Source: RYN-431 sp036388295
Lineage (GTDB): Bacteria; Planctomycetota; Phycisphaerae; Tepidisphaerales; Tepidisphaeraceae
Reading direction: 5' to 3'
Assembly: GCA_036388295.1 (NCBI GenBank)
Contig: DASVSC010000196.1
Location: 1 to 14,879 of the forward strand
DNA: 14,879 nucleotides
Position numbers and translations under genes: made by a program. This document shows positions 6,319 through 13,460 of the stretch, piece by piece. The notes beneath the pieces were generated by a model. It worked only from the letters and a program-made list of their open reading frames with translations. It had not been told where the DNA came from and searched no databases. Positions within the stretch are counted from its first letter, which is position 1. Each line of letters opens with the position of its first letter.

Positions 6319-7182
6319 TTAAGCGGCACCGAAGCCATCACCGACATCCGAATCGATCTTCGCGCGTCGGCGTTGTTGTTGCCCCAGCCAATCGATCAGC
6401 CGCGCTTCGTCTGTTGCCGCCAGGATCTCTCGGACGCCTTGCAATTCATTCATCAAGGCGTCGATCGCTCCGACCACGTTTTCCCGGTTGTCGAGAAAAA
6501 TATCGCGCCACAGCCCGGCCTCGCCCGCGGCGATGCGTGTGGTGTCGGTGAACCCTTTGCCCCTGAGATCGATCGACGCGTCGGACTGCACCGCCACCAG
6601 CGCCGCCGCCACTGCGTGCGGCAGGTGGCTGACGCGGGCGACCAGCCGGTCGTGCTCGGCCGGGGCGTGGCGGACGACCCGCATGCCTAAGGTTTTCCAG
6701 AGATCGTCGACGGCGGCGAGGGCTTCGGCGTTCGTGGCGGGCGTCGGCGTGAGGACGCACGTCGCCCCGTCGAACAGGTCCGCCCGCGCGGCCGCCACGC
6801 CGCTCTGACTGCCGCCGGCCATGGGATGACTGCCGACGAAGAAGGCCGGCGCTGTCACGTGCGTTTCGCCGGCTTTGACGATCGCCGCCTTGGTGCTGCC
6901 GACGTCGGTAACGATTGCGCCGGCCTTCAGATGCGGCCCGATCTTCGCCAGCCACGGCCCCACCTGCCGCACTGGTACGCAGACGACCACACAATCGGCA
7001 TCACGCACGGCGGCGGCGGGATCAAGCGTCCAGGTGTCGACTACGCCGAGCCGTTCGGCCTCGATTAATGACGCGTCGCGGTGAGCGCAGCCAACGACCC
7101 GGCAGCCCGCAAAGCGGCCTTTGAGGGCCAGGCCGAGCGACCCGCCGAGCAAACCGACGCCGATGATCGTGAAGTTGCGCAC
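6319..7182 (-). CDS. tyrA: Prephenate (or arogenate) dehydrogenase
   Basis: TyrA oxidatively decarboxylates prephenate to 4-hydroxyphenylpyruvate (or arogenate to tyrosine) with NAD(P), in tyrosine synthesis. The 287-residue product has the Rossmann motif GVGLLGGSLGLAL (8-20), the nucleotide-site region CVVVCVP (64-70), VTDVGSTKAAI (91-101), the substrate-binding SHPMAGGSQSG (118-128), the conserved HLPH segment (186-189) and GFTDTTRIA (210-218). No ACT regulatory or chorismate mutase domain is attached, so this is the minimal form. The start is a GTG; the protein begins immediately before the Rossmann strand, and no in-frame alternative lies close upstream. Ribosome binding is weak. It is divergent from accA (129-bp spacer) and convergent with lpxD. 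Prephenate versus arogenate specificity cannot be read from the sequence. Confidence 0.93.
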   Translation of the reverse strand: MRNFTIIGVGLLGGSLGLALKGRFAGCRVVGCAHRDASLIEAERLGVVDTWTLDPAAAVRDADCVVVCVPVRQVGPWLAKIGPHLKAGAIVTDVGSTKAAIVKAGETHVTAPAFFVGSHPMAGGSQSGVAAARADLFDGATCVLTPTPATNAEALAAVDDLWKTLGMRVVRHAPAEHDRLVARVSHLPHAVAAALVAVQSDASIDLRGKGFTDTTRIAAGEAGLWRDIFLDNRENVVGAIDALMNELQGVREILAATDEARLIDWLGQQQRRRAKIDSDVGDGFGAA

Positions 7183-7311
7183 GCGGTAGGTCCGATCCCG
7201 CTATCATGGGCCGGACATCCCGGCCGCCGGATCGCACCTTCCGCGAGGCGGGGCCGGCTGTCAAACCTTGCCCAACAGGCCCGGCCGCCATAGGCTATCG
7301 GACCAAACTTT

Positions 7312-8340
7312 ATGGCCACTGCCGCACCGGAATCGCCGTCGACTGAGCCCAAGCCCACGCTCCGCCACACCCTGGCGTTTGAGCAACCCCTGGCCAAGCT
7401 GGAGCAGCAGATCAGCGAGTTGGAAATGCTGCAGGCCAGCAAGCAGCTCGACTACACCGCCGAGCTGCGCCAGTTGCGCGACAACTACACCAGCCTGCTC
7501 AAAAAGACGTACGACAACCTGTCGGCGTGGGAAACGGTGCAGGTGGCCCGTCACCCGCAACGGCCGCAGTTCCGCGATTACGTGGACATGTGCTGCCGCG
7601 AGTTCCGCGAAATCCACGGCGACCGCCGCTATGCCGACGACCGCGCCATCGTCACCGGCCTGGCCCGCTTCGGCGGCCAGAAGGTGATGCTCATCGGCCA
7701 TCACAAGGGCCGCGACACGAAGGAAAAGATCGGCTGCAACTTCGGCTGCGCGCACCCCGAAGGGTACCGCAAAGCCCTGCGGGCCATGAAGCTGGCCGAG
7801 AAGTTCGCCCTGCCGGTGGTGACGCTGGTGGACACCGCCGGCGCGTACCCGGGCCTGGGCAGCGAGGAGCGCGGCGTCGCCGAGGCGATCGCCCTCAACA
7901 TGATGGAAATGAGCCGGCTCAAGACGCCGATCGTCAGCATCATCACCGGCGAAGGCGGCTCCGGCGGCGCGATCGGCTTAGCCGTCGCCGACCGCGTGAG
8001 CATGCTGGAACACGCCTGGTACAGCGTGATCAGCCCCGAAGGGTGCAGCGGCATCCTTTGGAAAGGGAGCGAAAACGCCGCCGCGGCCGCCGCGGCCCTG
8101 AAGCTCACGAGCCGCGATTTGAAACAGCTCGGCATCATCGACAACGTCATCCCCGAACCCCTGGGCGGCGCCCACCGCGACCCGCACCAGGCCGCCCACA
8201 CGCTCGACCAGTACGTGATGAAAACACTGCGGGAATTGAAGCGTTTCAAGATCGAGAACCTGCTGGAACGCCGCTACGAGAAGTTCCGCGAAATGGGTGA
8301 GTACCAGGAAAAAACTGTGCGCGCGTCGAAGGCGGGCTGA
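7312..8340 (+). CDS. accA: Acetyl-CoA carboxylase carboxyltransferase subunit alpha
   Basis: AccA pairs with AccD to move the carboxyl group from biotin on AccB to acetyl-CoA, giving malonyl-CoA for fatty acid synthesis. The 342-residue length fits the family (about 320). Landmarks: the N-terminal LAFEQPLAKLEQQISEL (21-37), VARHPQRPQFRDYV (78-91), GHHKGRDTKEKI (129-140), HPEGYRKALRAMKLAEKFAL (148-167), DTAGAYPGLGSEERG (174-188) and the crotonase-like oxyanion region GEGGSGGAIGLAVADRV (213-229) followed by SVISPEGCSGILW (238-250). The N-terminus carries about 15 extra Pro/Ser/Thr-rich residues. No Shine-Dalgarno precedes the ATG. It is a single gene here, without accD, and is followed by a hairpin. 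Confidence 0.96.
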   Translation: MATAAPESPSTEPKPTLRHTLAFEQPLAKLEQQISELEMLQASKQLDYTAELRQLRDNYTSLLKKTYDNLSAWETVQVARHPQRPQFRDYVDMCCREFREIHGDRRYADDRAIVTGLARFGGQKVMLIGHHKGRDTKEKIGCNFGCAHPEGYRKALRAMKLAEKFALPVVTLVDTAGAYPGLGSEERGVAEAIALNMMEMSRLKTPIVSIITGEGGSGGAIGLAVADRVSMLEHAWYSVISPEGCSGILWKGSENAAAAAAALKLTSRDLKQLGIIDNVIPEPLGGAHRDPHQAAHTLDQYVMKTLRELKRFKIENLLERRYEKFREMGEYQEKTVRASKAG

Positions 8341-8372
8341 TCGTCTGCCTCATTCGAACGGCTGGCCTGGTT

Positions 8373-8396
8373 CCTCTCCTGGTACTCCGGGAGAGG
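8373..8396 (+). terminator. Hairpin after accA
   Basis: CCTCTCCTGG (8373-8382) pairs with CCGGGAGAGG (8387-8396) through ten pairs, one of them a G-U wobble, around the tetraloop TACT. It lies 32 bp after the accA stop and before the likely promoter of the SPFH gene. There is no T-tract, so it may be an mRNA 3'-end stabiliser or dispersed repeat rather than a classical terminator. Confidence 0.5.
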
Positions 8397-8408
8397 GAGC
8401 CAAGCGGC

Positions 8409-8438
8409 TTGCAGGGATCTGATCGCCGCGCTTACGAT
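8409..8438 (+). promoter_or_regulatory. Candidate promoter of the SPFH protein gene
   Basis: TTGCAG (8409-8414) and TACGAT (8433-8438) are 18 bp apart. The -10 ends 9 nt before the ATG, so the leader would be only a few nucleotides; no Shine-Dalgarno is present. Confidence 0.3.
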
Positions 8439-8447
8439 CTGCGGCAC

Positions 8448-9293
8448 ATGCCTCCCAATCGCCAGAACTTTCCCATTGATGATCGCCGCAACTTCAACTG
8501 GCTGATCGGGCCCGCTGCCGTCGCGGCAGTCGTTCTGATCTTCCTGTTGGCCAACAGCTTTTATGTCGTCGATCCCGGCCACCGTGGCGTGAAGGTCACG
8601 CTCGGCCGCGTTGACCCGAACTTTCTGCCCGAAGGTTTCGGCATGAAGCTCCCGTTCGTTACGAGCGTGCGCCTGGTGCCGATCCGCCAGCAGACCCGCG
8701 AAAGCCCGGCCGAGTGTTACAGCTCGGACCTGCAGCAGGTAAACCTGCGGCTGAAGATCCTCTACAGCGTGCCGGAGACGGCCGTCGTGTCGATCGTGCA
8801 GCAGTTCGCCGGCGACCCGTTCGATATGCTGATCGCCCCGCGCGTGCAGGAAGCGCTCAAAGAGCAAACGGCTTTGATTTCGGCCGAGCAGATTGTGAAG
8901 CAGCGCGAGATGGTGAAGAACGCCGCCATCGCCTCGGCCCGACAGAAGGTCGGCACTGTCGTGCGCATTGACGACCTGGTACTGGAAAACATCTCGCTCA
9001 GCCGGCTGCTGGAAGAGGCGATCGAGTCGAAAATGGTGCAGGAACAGAACGCCAGCAAGGCCAAGTTCGAGCAGGACCGCCGCAAGATCGACGCGGACAC
9101 CAAGGTGATCGAGGCCAAGGGCGAGGCCGAATCGATCCGCATTCGCGGTCAGGCACTGAAGGAAAACCCGGACCTGATCAATCTGCAGATCGTGGAGAAA
9201 TGGGACGGCCGTTCGCCGATGGTGATCGGCGGCGCGACCACGCAGGGCAGCGGCGCGACGATCCTGCTGCCGTTGCCGTCAGTAGCGAAGTAG
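8448..9293 (+). CDS. Prohibitin/SPFH-family membrane protein
   Basis: SPFH (band 7) proteins form membrane-anchored oligomeric cages or microdomain scaffolds and often modulate FtsH-type proteases. The 281-residue product has a short basic N-terminus, one membrane helix (about 19-34, AAVAAVVLIFLLA), then YVVDPGHRGVKVTLGRVDPN (40-59), the usual start of the SPFH domain, followed by LPEGFGMKLPF. A helical region (about 165-245) with KAKFEQDRRKIDADTKVIEA and KGEAESIRIRG would form the coiled coil. The C-terminus (KWDGRSPMVIGG) resembles prohibitin-like proteins. I chose ATG 8448 over the upstream in-frame start because it gives a normal N-terminus and sits just after a -10-like box. No ftsH, hflK/hflC partner or nfeD is adjacent, so the client is unknown. 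Confidence 0.88.
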   Translation: MPPNRQNFPIDDRRNFNWLIGPAAVAAVVLIFLLANSFYVVDPGHRGVKVTLGRVDPNFLPEGFGMKLPFVTSVRLVPIRQQTRESPAECYSSDLQQVNLRLKILYSVPETAVVSIVQQFAGDPFDMLIAPRVQEALKEQTALISAEQIVKQREMVKNAAIASARQKVGTVVRIDDLVLENISLSRLLEEAIESKMVQEQNASKAKFEQDRRKIDADTKVIEAKGEAESIRIRGQALKENPDLINLQIVEKWDGRSPMVIGGATTQGSGATILLPLPSVAK

Positions 9294-9313
9294 CACTCAC
9301 ACCGCTCGGGCGG

Positions 9314-9330
9314 TCGATGGGCATGCCCGC
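9314..9330. repeat. 17-bp direct repeat, left copy
   Basis: TCGATGGGCATGCCCGC, identical to 10062-10078. It contains the 10-bp palindrome GGGCATGCCC. This copy lies in the convergent spacer between the SPFH gene and the 71-residue ORF. Confidence 0.9.
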
Positions 9331-9339
9331 GGTCGCGGT

Positions 9340-9555
9340 TTACGACGTCATCGACGTATCGATCATCGTCTGATTGTGCAGGCAGAGTCCGAACAGGATG
9401 TGCCGCAAGCGGCCGAGCGGCTCGCGGGCGACGAACTCGGGCGTGAAGTCGATTGGGAAGCGGGCCTTAAAATCCATCAGCTGTTGGCCGACGGTGGTCC
9501 GGTCCATGGTCTGGATCGCGTCGTTCAGGATTTCCACGTCATCGCACGAGAGCAT
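9340..9555 (-). CDS. Small hypothetical protein, 71 residues
   Basis: I do not recognise this protein. It is predicted soluble and mostly helical: an acidic start MLSCDDVEILNDAIQTMD (1-18), a central MDFKARFPIDFTPEFV segment, and a Leu/His-rich end LGRLRHILFGLCLHNQ, with no signal peptide or membrane segment. The start is fixed at ATG 9553-9555 by AAAGGA, 8 nt upstream; the longer frame from GTG 9585 overlaps that site. Codon use is GC-biased at third positions, which supports a real gene. It follows the 156-residue ORF on the same strand with a 46-nt gap, so the two are probably one operon, and it is convergent with the SPFH gene. Confidence 0.6.
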   Translation of the reverse strand: MLSCDDVEILNDAIQTMDRTTVGQQLMDFKARFPIDFTPEFVAREPLGRLRHILFGLCLHNQTMIDTSMTS

Positions 9556-9563
9556 GGCCACGT

Positions 9564-9569
9564 TCCTTT
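9564..9569 (-). promoter_or_regulatory. Ribosome-binding site of the 71-residue ORF
   Basis: On the minus strand AAAGGA precedes ATG 9555 by 8 nt. It selects that ATG over GTG 9585. Confidence 0.6.
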
Positions 9570-9601
9570 CCGCCCGGCCAGACACGCGTGCGATCTGCCG
9601 G

Positions 9602-10072
9602 TTAGCAGTACAGGTCCAGCAGCGTGCCCTTGGTTATCAATTCGACTTTCGGCCGCACCGGATTTACTTCCATTCGTGTTTCGATTCGATCAACGGGCGG
9701 TAAATGTTTCCACGGTGCGTCAAACGGCCCCGCCGAGTGCCGACGGCTGCCCTCGCAACTGCCCGGATCAATTGTTTCGACGAACGGAACGACGGCGGGC
9801 GGTACCGGCCGGTCGCGCTGGGTCGGGTCGTAGTAATCCGCGCCGGGCGCGCGCAGCGGGGTAGGTTCGACCACCGGCCGGGGCAAAACATACGGCTGCG
9901 GCGTGGGCGTGTAGTACTGCCGGGGTCGCGCGTAGAGCTGCGCGCTGCTCGGGCGGATGGTGCCGAGCGGGCCGTCCTTCGGCAGATTGGCGTTGATCGC
10001 ACGCGTCACCGCGCGCACGGCCTTGAGGTCCGATATGGCGACGAGCAGTCCGACGACGGAGTCGATGGGCAT
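9602..10072 (-). CDS. Hypothetical proline/tyrosine-rich protein, 156 residues
   Basis: I do not recognise a family. The N-terminal 35 residues (VVGLLVAISDLKAVRAVTRA within 6-25) look helical. Residues 45-100 are a low-complexity Pro/Tyr/Arg stretch (YARPRQYYTPTPQPYVLPRP, then DYYDPTQRDRPVPP) that is probably disordered. The C-terminal third ends with VRPKVELITKGTLLDLYC. Third codon positions are strongly G/C, like the neighbours, which favours this strand over the open frames opposite. The start is uncertain: ATG 10070-10072 has no Shine-Dalgarno and lies inside one copy of a 17-bp direct repeat. Another frame opening at ATG 10142 looks coding for about 22 residues and could be the true N-terminus if a frameshift separates them. 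It is upstream of the 71-residue ORF. Confidence 0.6.
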   Translation of the reverse strand: MPIDSVVGLLVAISDLKAVRAVTRAINANLPKDGPLGTIRPSSAQLYARPRQYYTPTPQPYVLPRPVVEPTPLRAPGADYYDPTQRDRPVPPAVVPFVETIDPGSCEGSRRHSAGPFDAPWKHLPPVDRIETRMEVNPVRPKVELITKGTLLDLYC

Positions 10073-10078
10073 GCCCGC
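10062..10078. repeat. 17-bp direct repeat, right copy
   Basis: TCGATGGGCATGCCCGC, identical to 9314-9330. On the minus strand this copy spans the first codons of the 156-residue ORF. Confidence 0.9.
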
Positions 10079-10257
10079 CCGGGAGCAACCGCCGGCGCAG
10101 TGCCACGGCAGCGGCGGGAACCGCGTTTTTCTCGGCCATTTTGATCTGAACGGTTCTGCCCGCCGTTCCGTTTATGCCGGATGATGCGGCAACGCCACGC
10201 GACGGGTTCCCGATGCGGCGTTCACGCAACACGGGTGGCCGACCCGCGACTGATCGC

Positions 10258-10263
10258 CATAAT
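10258..10263 (+). promoter_or_regulatory. Candidate -10 of queA
   Basis: CATAAT matches TATAAT at five of six positions and ends 13 nt before the queA ATG. No clear -35 and no Shine-Dalgarno are seen; a very short leader is implied. Confidence 0.3.
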
Positions 10264-10276
10264 CAGCACACCCGCC

Positions 10277-11317
10277 ATGCAGGCCAACGAACTCGACTTC
10301 GACCTTCCCGCCGACCTGATCGCCCAGTTCCCGACGGCCGAGCGGGCGGCGTCGCGGCTGCTGCACTACCGGCGGAGCGACCGGGCGATCGCACATCGAC
10401 AGTTCGCCGATCTGCCGTCTCTGCTCCGGCCGGGCGACCTGCTGGTGTTCAACGACGCCCGCGTCACGCCGGCCCGCTTGGCGCTGGTCAAACCGACCGG
10501 CGGCCGGGTCGAAGGGCTGTTCGTCCAGCAGACGACGCCGGGCCAGTGGACGGTGATGCTGCGCAACTTGGGCACCGTTCGGCCAGAGATATCGCTTTAT
10601 TTCGAAGCCGACGCGAACGTCACGGTGAACGTGTTACGCCAGCACGCGGACGGCTTGTACGACGTCGTGGTCAATTCTGACGAGCCGGTAGACACCCTGC
10701 TCGGCCGCCTTGGCCGGATGCCTTTGCCGCCGTACATTCGCCGCGATCGATCGGTCGACCCGCGTGACGCCGACGACCGTGATCGGTATCAAACCGTTTA
10801 CGCCCGCGCCGGCGGCAGCGTGGCCGCGCCGACGGCAGGGCTGCATTTCGATCAGTCGGTTTTTGAAGCCCTTCAGCAACGTGGCGTGCTGCGGACGTCG
10901 GTCACGCTGCACGTCGGCCTCGGCACGTTCAAACCTGTGGAAGTCGACGCGCTGGGCGACCACGCGATGCACGTCGAACGCTACGAGATTCCGCCCGACG
11001 CCGCGGACGCCATGAACGCGGCCAAGCGAGAAAAACGCCGCGTGATTGCCGTCGGCACCACCGCCGCCCGCGTGCTGGAAAGCCGGCCACCGGGTGACGT
11101 CACGCCGGGCGACGGCGAGACCGGCATTTTCATCTACCCGCCCTACGCGTGGCGGCATACGGACGCGTTGCTGACGAACTTCCACTTGCCACGAAGCACA
11201 CTGATCGCCCTGGTAGCCGCCCTCGTCGGACTCGACGAACAACGGCGGATCTACGCGGACGCGATCGCCAGCCGGTACCGCTTTTTCAGCTACGGAGACA
11301 CGTCGTTCCTGGAATAG
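10277..11317 (+). CDS. queA: S-adenosylmethionine:tRNA ribosyltransferase-isomerase
   Basis: QueA transfers and isomerises the ribosyl moiety of S-adenosylmethionine onto 7-aminomethyl-7-deazaguanine at tRNA position 34, giving epoxyqueuosine. The 346-residue length is typical. Landmarks: FDLPADLIAQFPTAERAASR (8-27), RPGDLLVFNDARVTPARL (51-68), the conserved YARAGGSVAAPTAGLHF (175-191), LHVGLGTFKPVEV (211-223), HVERYEIP (232-239), VGTTAARVLES (259-269), LLTNFHLPRSTLIALVAAL (298-316) and FFSYGDTSFLE at the C-terminus. I chose ATG 10277 because the family begins there; the frame is open upstream to 10181 but that part is not family-like. It implies queuosine in tRNA. No tgt or other que gene is adjacent. 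It is convergent with the small membrane gene, 26 bp away. Confidence 0.97.
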   Translation: MQANELDFDLPADLIAQFPTAERAASRLLHYRRSDRAIAHRQFADLPSLLRPGDLLVFNDARVTPARLALVKPTGGRVEGLFVQQTTPGQWTVMLRNLGTVRPEISLYFEADANVTVNVLRQHADGLYDVVVNSDEPVDTLLGRLGRMPLPPYIRRDRSVDPRDADDRDRYQTVYARAGGSVAAPTAGLHFDQSVFEALQQRGVLRTSVTLHVGLGTFKPVEVDALGDHAMHVERYEIPPDAADAMNAAKREKRRVIAVGTTAARVLESRPPGDVTPGDGETGIFIYPPYAWRHTDALLTNFHLPRSTLIALVAALVGLDEQRRIYADAIASRYRFFSYGDTSFLE

Positions 11318-11343
11318 CGTTTCGCGCCCTCACAAGACCGTTG

Positions 11344-11625
11344 TTACAGCGGCTTGGAGCGACTGATCACGTACGCGGCCAGCCGATTATTCGACTGATA
11401 CATATGACTCCGCGATCCGGCCATCGCCAGATATCCGCCGAGCACAAACAAGCCTAGTGACGCTAATACGACGAGAACAGAATCGGGTGGCAACGCGGCA
11501 ACCTGATCAATGCGGAACGACAGCCATACGCAGGCCAAGCCGCCGAAGATTTCGAGCTTCGCCCAAACCGGCGATAACGCTTTGAAACCGAGATCGGCTT
11601 CGAGTTCTTTCACAAGGTCGCTCAT
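11344..11625 (-). CDS. Small two-helix membrane protein coupled to ftsI
   Basis: I do not recognise the family. The 93-residue product has a short charged N-terminus (MSDLVKELEADLG), a first hydrophobic helix about 24-37 (LEIFGGLACVWLSF), a second about 48-69 (DSVLVVLASLGLFVLGGYLA), and a polar C-terminal tail. Both helices are convincing, so this is an inner-membrane protein. Its ATG overlaps the ftsI stop by 4 bp (ATGA on the minus strand), the usual sign of translational coupling, so it is made with FtsI and may act in envelope or septum assembly (inference). It is the last gene before the convergent queA. Confidence 0.75.
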   Translation of the reverse strand: MSDLVKELEADLGFKALSPVWAKLEIFGGLACVWLSFRIDQVAALPPDSVLVVLASLGLFVLGGYLAMAGSRSHMYQSNNRLAAYVISRSKPL

Positions 11626-13460
11626 TCCTGCACCGACGCCGTCACGGCTGCCTGCTTCTGGTACTGCTTGGCGTTGTAGGCGTACAGCAAATCCGCAACG
11701 TTCGGCGGCGGGAGCGGCAGGTCGCCGCTGGCAGGCACCTGCAGGTATTGCAGCGACTGGTCAAGAATGGCCGTCGCGGCCGGGGCGGCGACGGTGCCGC
11801 CGAAGTGGGCGAGGGATTTGTCGGGGTTGTGGATCACGATGGCTACGACTAACCGCGGGCTTTCGAACGGGGCGCCGCCGATGAAACTGCTGGTGTAGTT
11901 TTCTTCGTTGTAAGCGCCGTTGATGGCGCTGTGGGCGGTGCCGGTTTTGCCGAAGACGTTGTACAGGCTGCTGCGCGCGCCTTTGGCGGTGCCACGGACG
12001 AGCACGTCGCACAGGATCCGACGCACCTGGAGCGAAGTGGCGGGATTGATGACCGGCGGACAGGCGCTGAACGGCTTGTGCGGAATCGCATTCGCCACTC
12101 GACCGCCGTCGTCGAGCGTGCCTTGAATGACGTGCGGATCGACCAGTCGGCCGCCGTTGGCGAACGCGCACATGCCACGGGCCAGTTGCAGCGGCGTGAC
12201 ACGCATTTCGTAACCCTGGCTGACCGATTCGGTGCTGAACCGGTTCCACTTCTTGAGCGGGTTGACCAGGCCGGGGTCTTCGCCGGGCAATTCAATGCCG
12301 GTGCGCTGGCCGTACTTGAAGCCTGTCAGTGCGCTGTGCAGGCCGCCGTTGCCGAGGCGCTGGCCGAGCATGCACATGCCGATGTTGGACGACTTCACCA
12401 GCACGTCCCAAAGGGCGAGCTTATCGTAGCCGTGGACGTCGCGAATGATGCGATGGCCGTAGCCGGCCGGCCAGGTGTCGCCGTGGGTATTGAAGATTTC
12501 GTCCCAGCGCGTCACCTGTTTTTGCAAAGCAGGGCCGACGATGAACGGCTTGATCGTGGAACCCGGCTCATAGGGATCGACGATGGCCCGATTGCGGCGC
12601 TGCGCGGGCGGCGTGTCATTGATCGCCTGCGGGTTGAAGGACGGATAATTGGCCAAGGCAAGGACGTCGCCGGTGAACGGGTCCATGACGACGGCTTCGG
12701 CGGTTTTGGCGCGGAACTTTTCGCACGTTTCAGCCAGCTGCTGCTCGACGATCGTCTGAATGTTTGCGTCAATCGTCAGCACGACCTGCTGGCCGTGTTC
12801 GGCCGGTTGGTAATCGTCGGCATCGACAAAGAGCGGACGGCGACGGGCGTCCTTGAGCGTGCGTTTCGTGCCATCACGGCCGGCGAGCAGTTTGTTGAAC
12901 TTCAGCTCGATGCCTTCAAGGCCATGGCCTTCCGCGCCGACGCCGCCGAGGACATGGGACGCGACCGAACCCATGGGGTAATAGCGGACGTTGAACGGGG
13001 TGAAGCCGGTGCCGGGAAGATCGAGCTTTTCGATCTGACGGATGGCGATTTCGTCCAAATTGTCTGCAATGCGGACGAAGCGGCTGGCGGATTTATCGGA
13101 AAGCAGCTTGCCGATCTCGAACGCGTCACGGCCGACGACGCTGGCGAGCTTGGCCGAGGCTTCATCGATGGCCAAAAAGGGGTCCCGCCCCTCAGCCACG
13201 AACTGCTCGGCCATGAACTTCGGATCAACGAAAAGTGACTGGCTCTGCACCGTTCCGGCCATCAGCAGGCCGTTGCGATCGAAGATGCTGCCGCGGCGGG
13301 CGTAGAGCGGCTCGGATTGGAACTGCTGCCGTTTCGCACGAACGACGTTCTTAACCGAGCCTTTCGACTGCAGGTAGGCGACCCGCCCGCCCAGGCCGAG
13401 CAAGGTGGCACCGATGACCGCAAAGACAAGCACCGCGCGCGTGGTAGATGGAGCAGTCAT
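11622..13460 (-). CDS. ftsI: Class B penicillin-binding protein (division transpeptidase FtsI/PBP3 type)
   Basis: FtsI cross-links peptidoglycan peptides at the septum. The 612-residue product has one N-terminal membrane helix (about 9-29), the class B pedestal start RRGSIFDRNGLLMAGT (55-70), the dimerisation-domain stretch GSVASHVLGGVGAEGHGLEG (164-183), and all three transpeptidase motifs: the nucleophile motif STIK (301-304, in EPGSTIKPF), SSN (357-359) and KTG (505-507, in GKTGTAHS). There are no PASTA domains. The length is close to E. coli FtsI (588). The ATG is preceded not by a Shine-Dalgarno sequence but by a perfect 10-bp hairpin. No mraZ, rsmH, ftsL or mur gene flanks it, so it is outside a dcw cluster. 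It is coupled to the 93-residue membrane gene. Confidence 0.95.
   Translation of the reverse strand: MTAPSTTRAVLVFAVIGATLLGLGGRVAYLQSKGSVKNVVRAKRQQFQSEPLYARRGSIFDRNGLLMAGTVQSQSLFVDPKFMAEQFVAEGRDPFLAIDEASAKLASVVGRDAFEIGKLLSDKSASRFVRIADNLDEIAIRQIEKLDLPGTGFTPFNVRYYPMGSVASHVLGGVGAEGHGLEGIELKFNKLLAGRDGTKRTLKDARRRPLFVDADDYQPAEHGQQVVLTIDANIQTIVEQQLAETCEKFRAKTAEAVVMDPFTGDVLALANYPSFNPQAINDTPPAQRRNRAIVDPYEPGSTIKPFIVGPALQKQVTRWDEIFNTHGDTWPAGYGHRIIRDVHGYDKLALWDVLVKSSNIGMCMLGQRLGNGGLHSALTGFKYGQRTGIELPGEDPGLVNPLKKWNRFSTESVSQGYEMRVTPLQLARGMCAFANGGRLVDPHVIQGTLDDGGRVANAIPHKPFSACPPVINPATSLQVRRILCDVLVRGTAKGARSSLYNVFGKTGTAHSAINGAYNEENYTSSFIGGAPFESPRLVVAIVIHNPDKSLAHFGGTVAAPAATAILDQSLQYLQVPASGDLPLPPPNVADLLYAYNAKQYQKQAAVTASVQE

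Noticed and set aside
11931..13238. 435-residue plus-strand frame opposite ftsI
   Set aside because: It is the antisense shadow of a class B PBP with all three catalytic motifs; no family features of its own.
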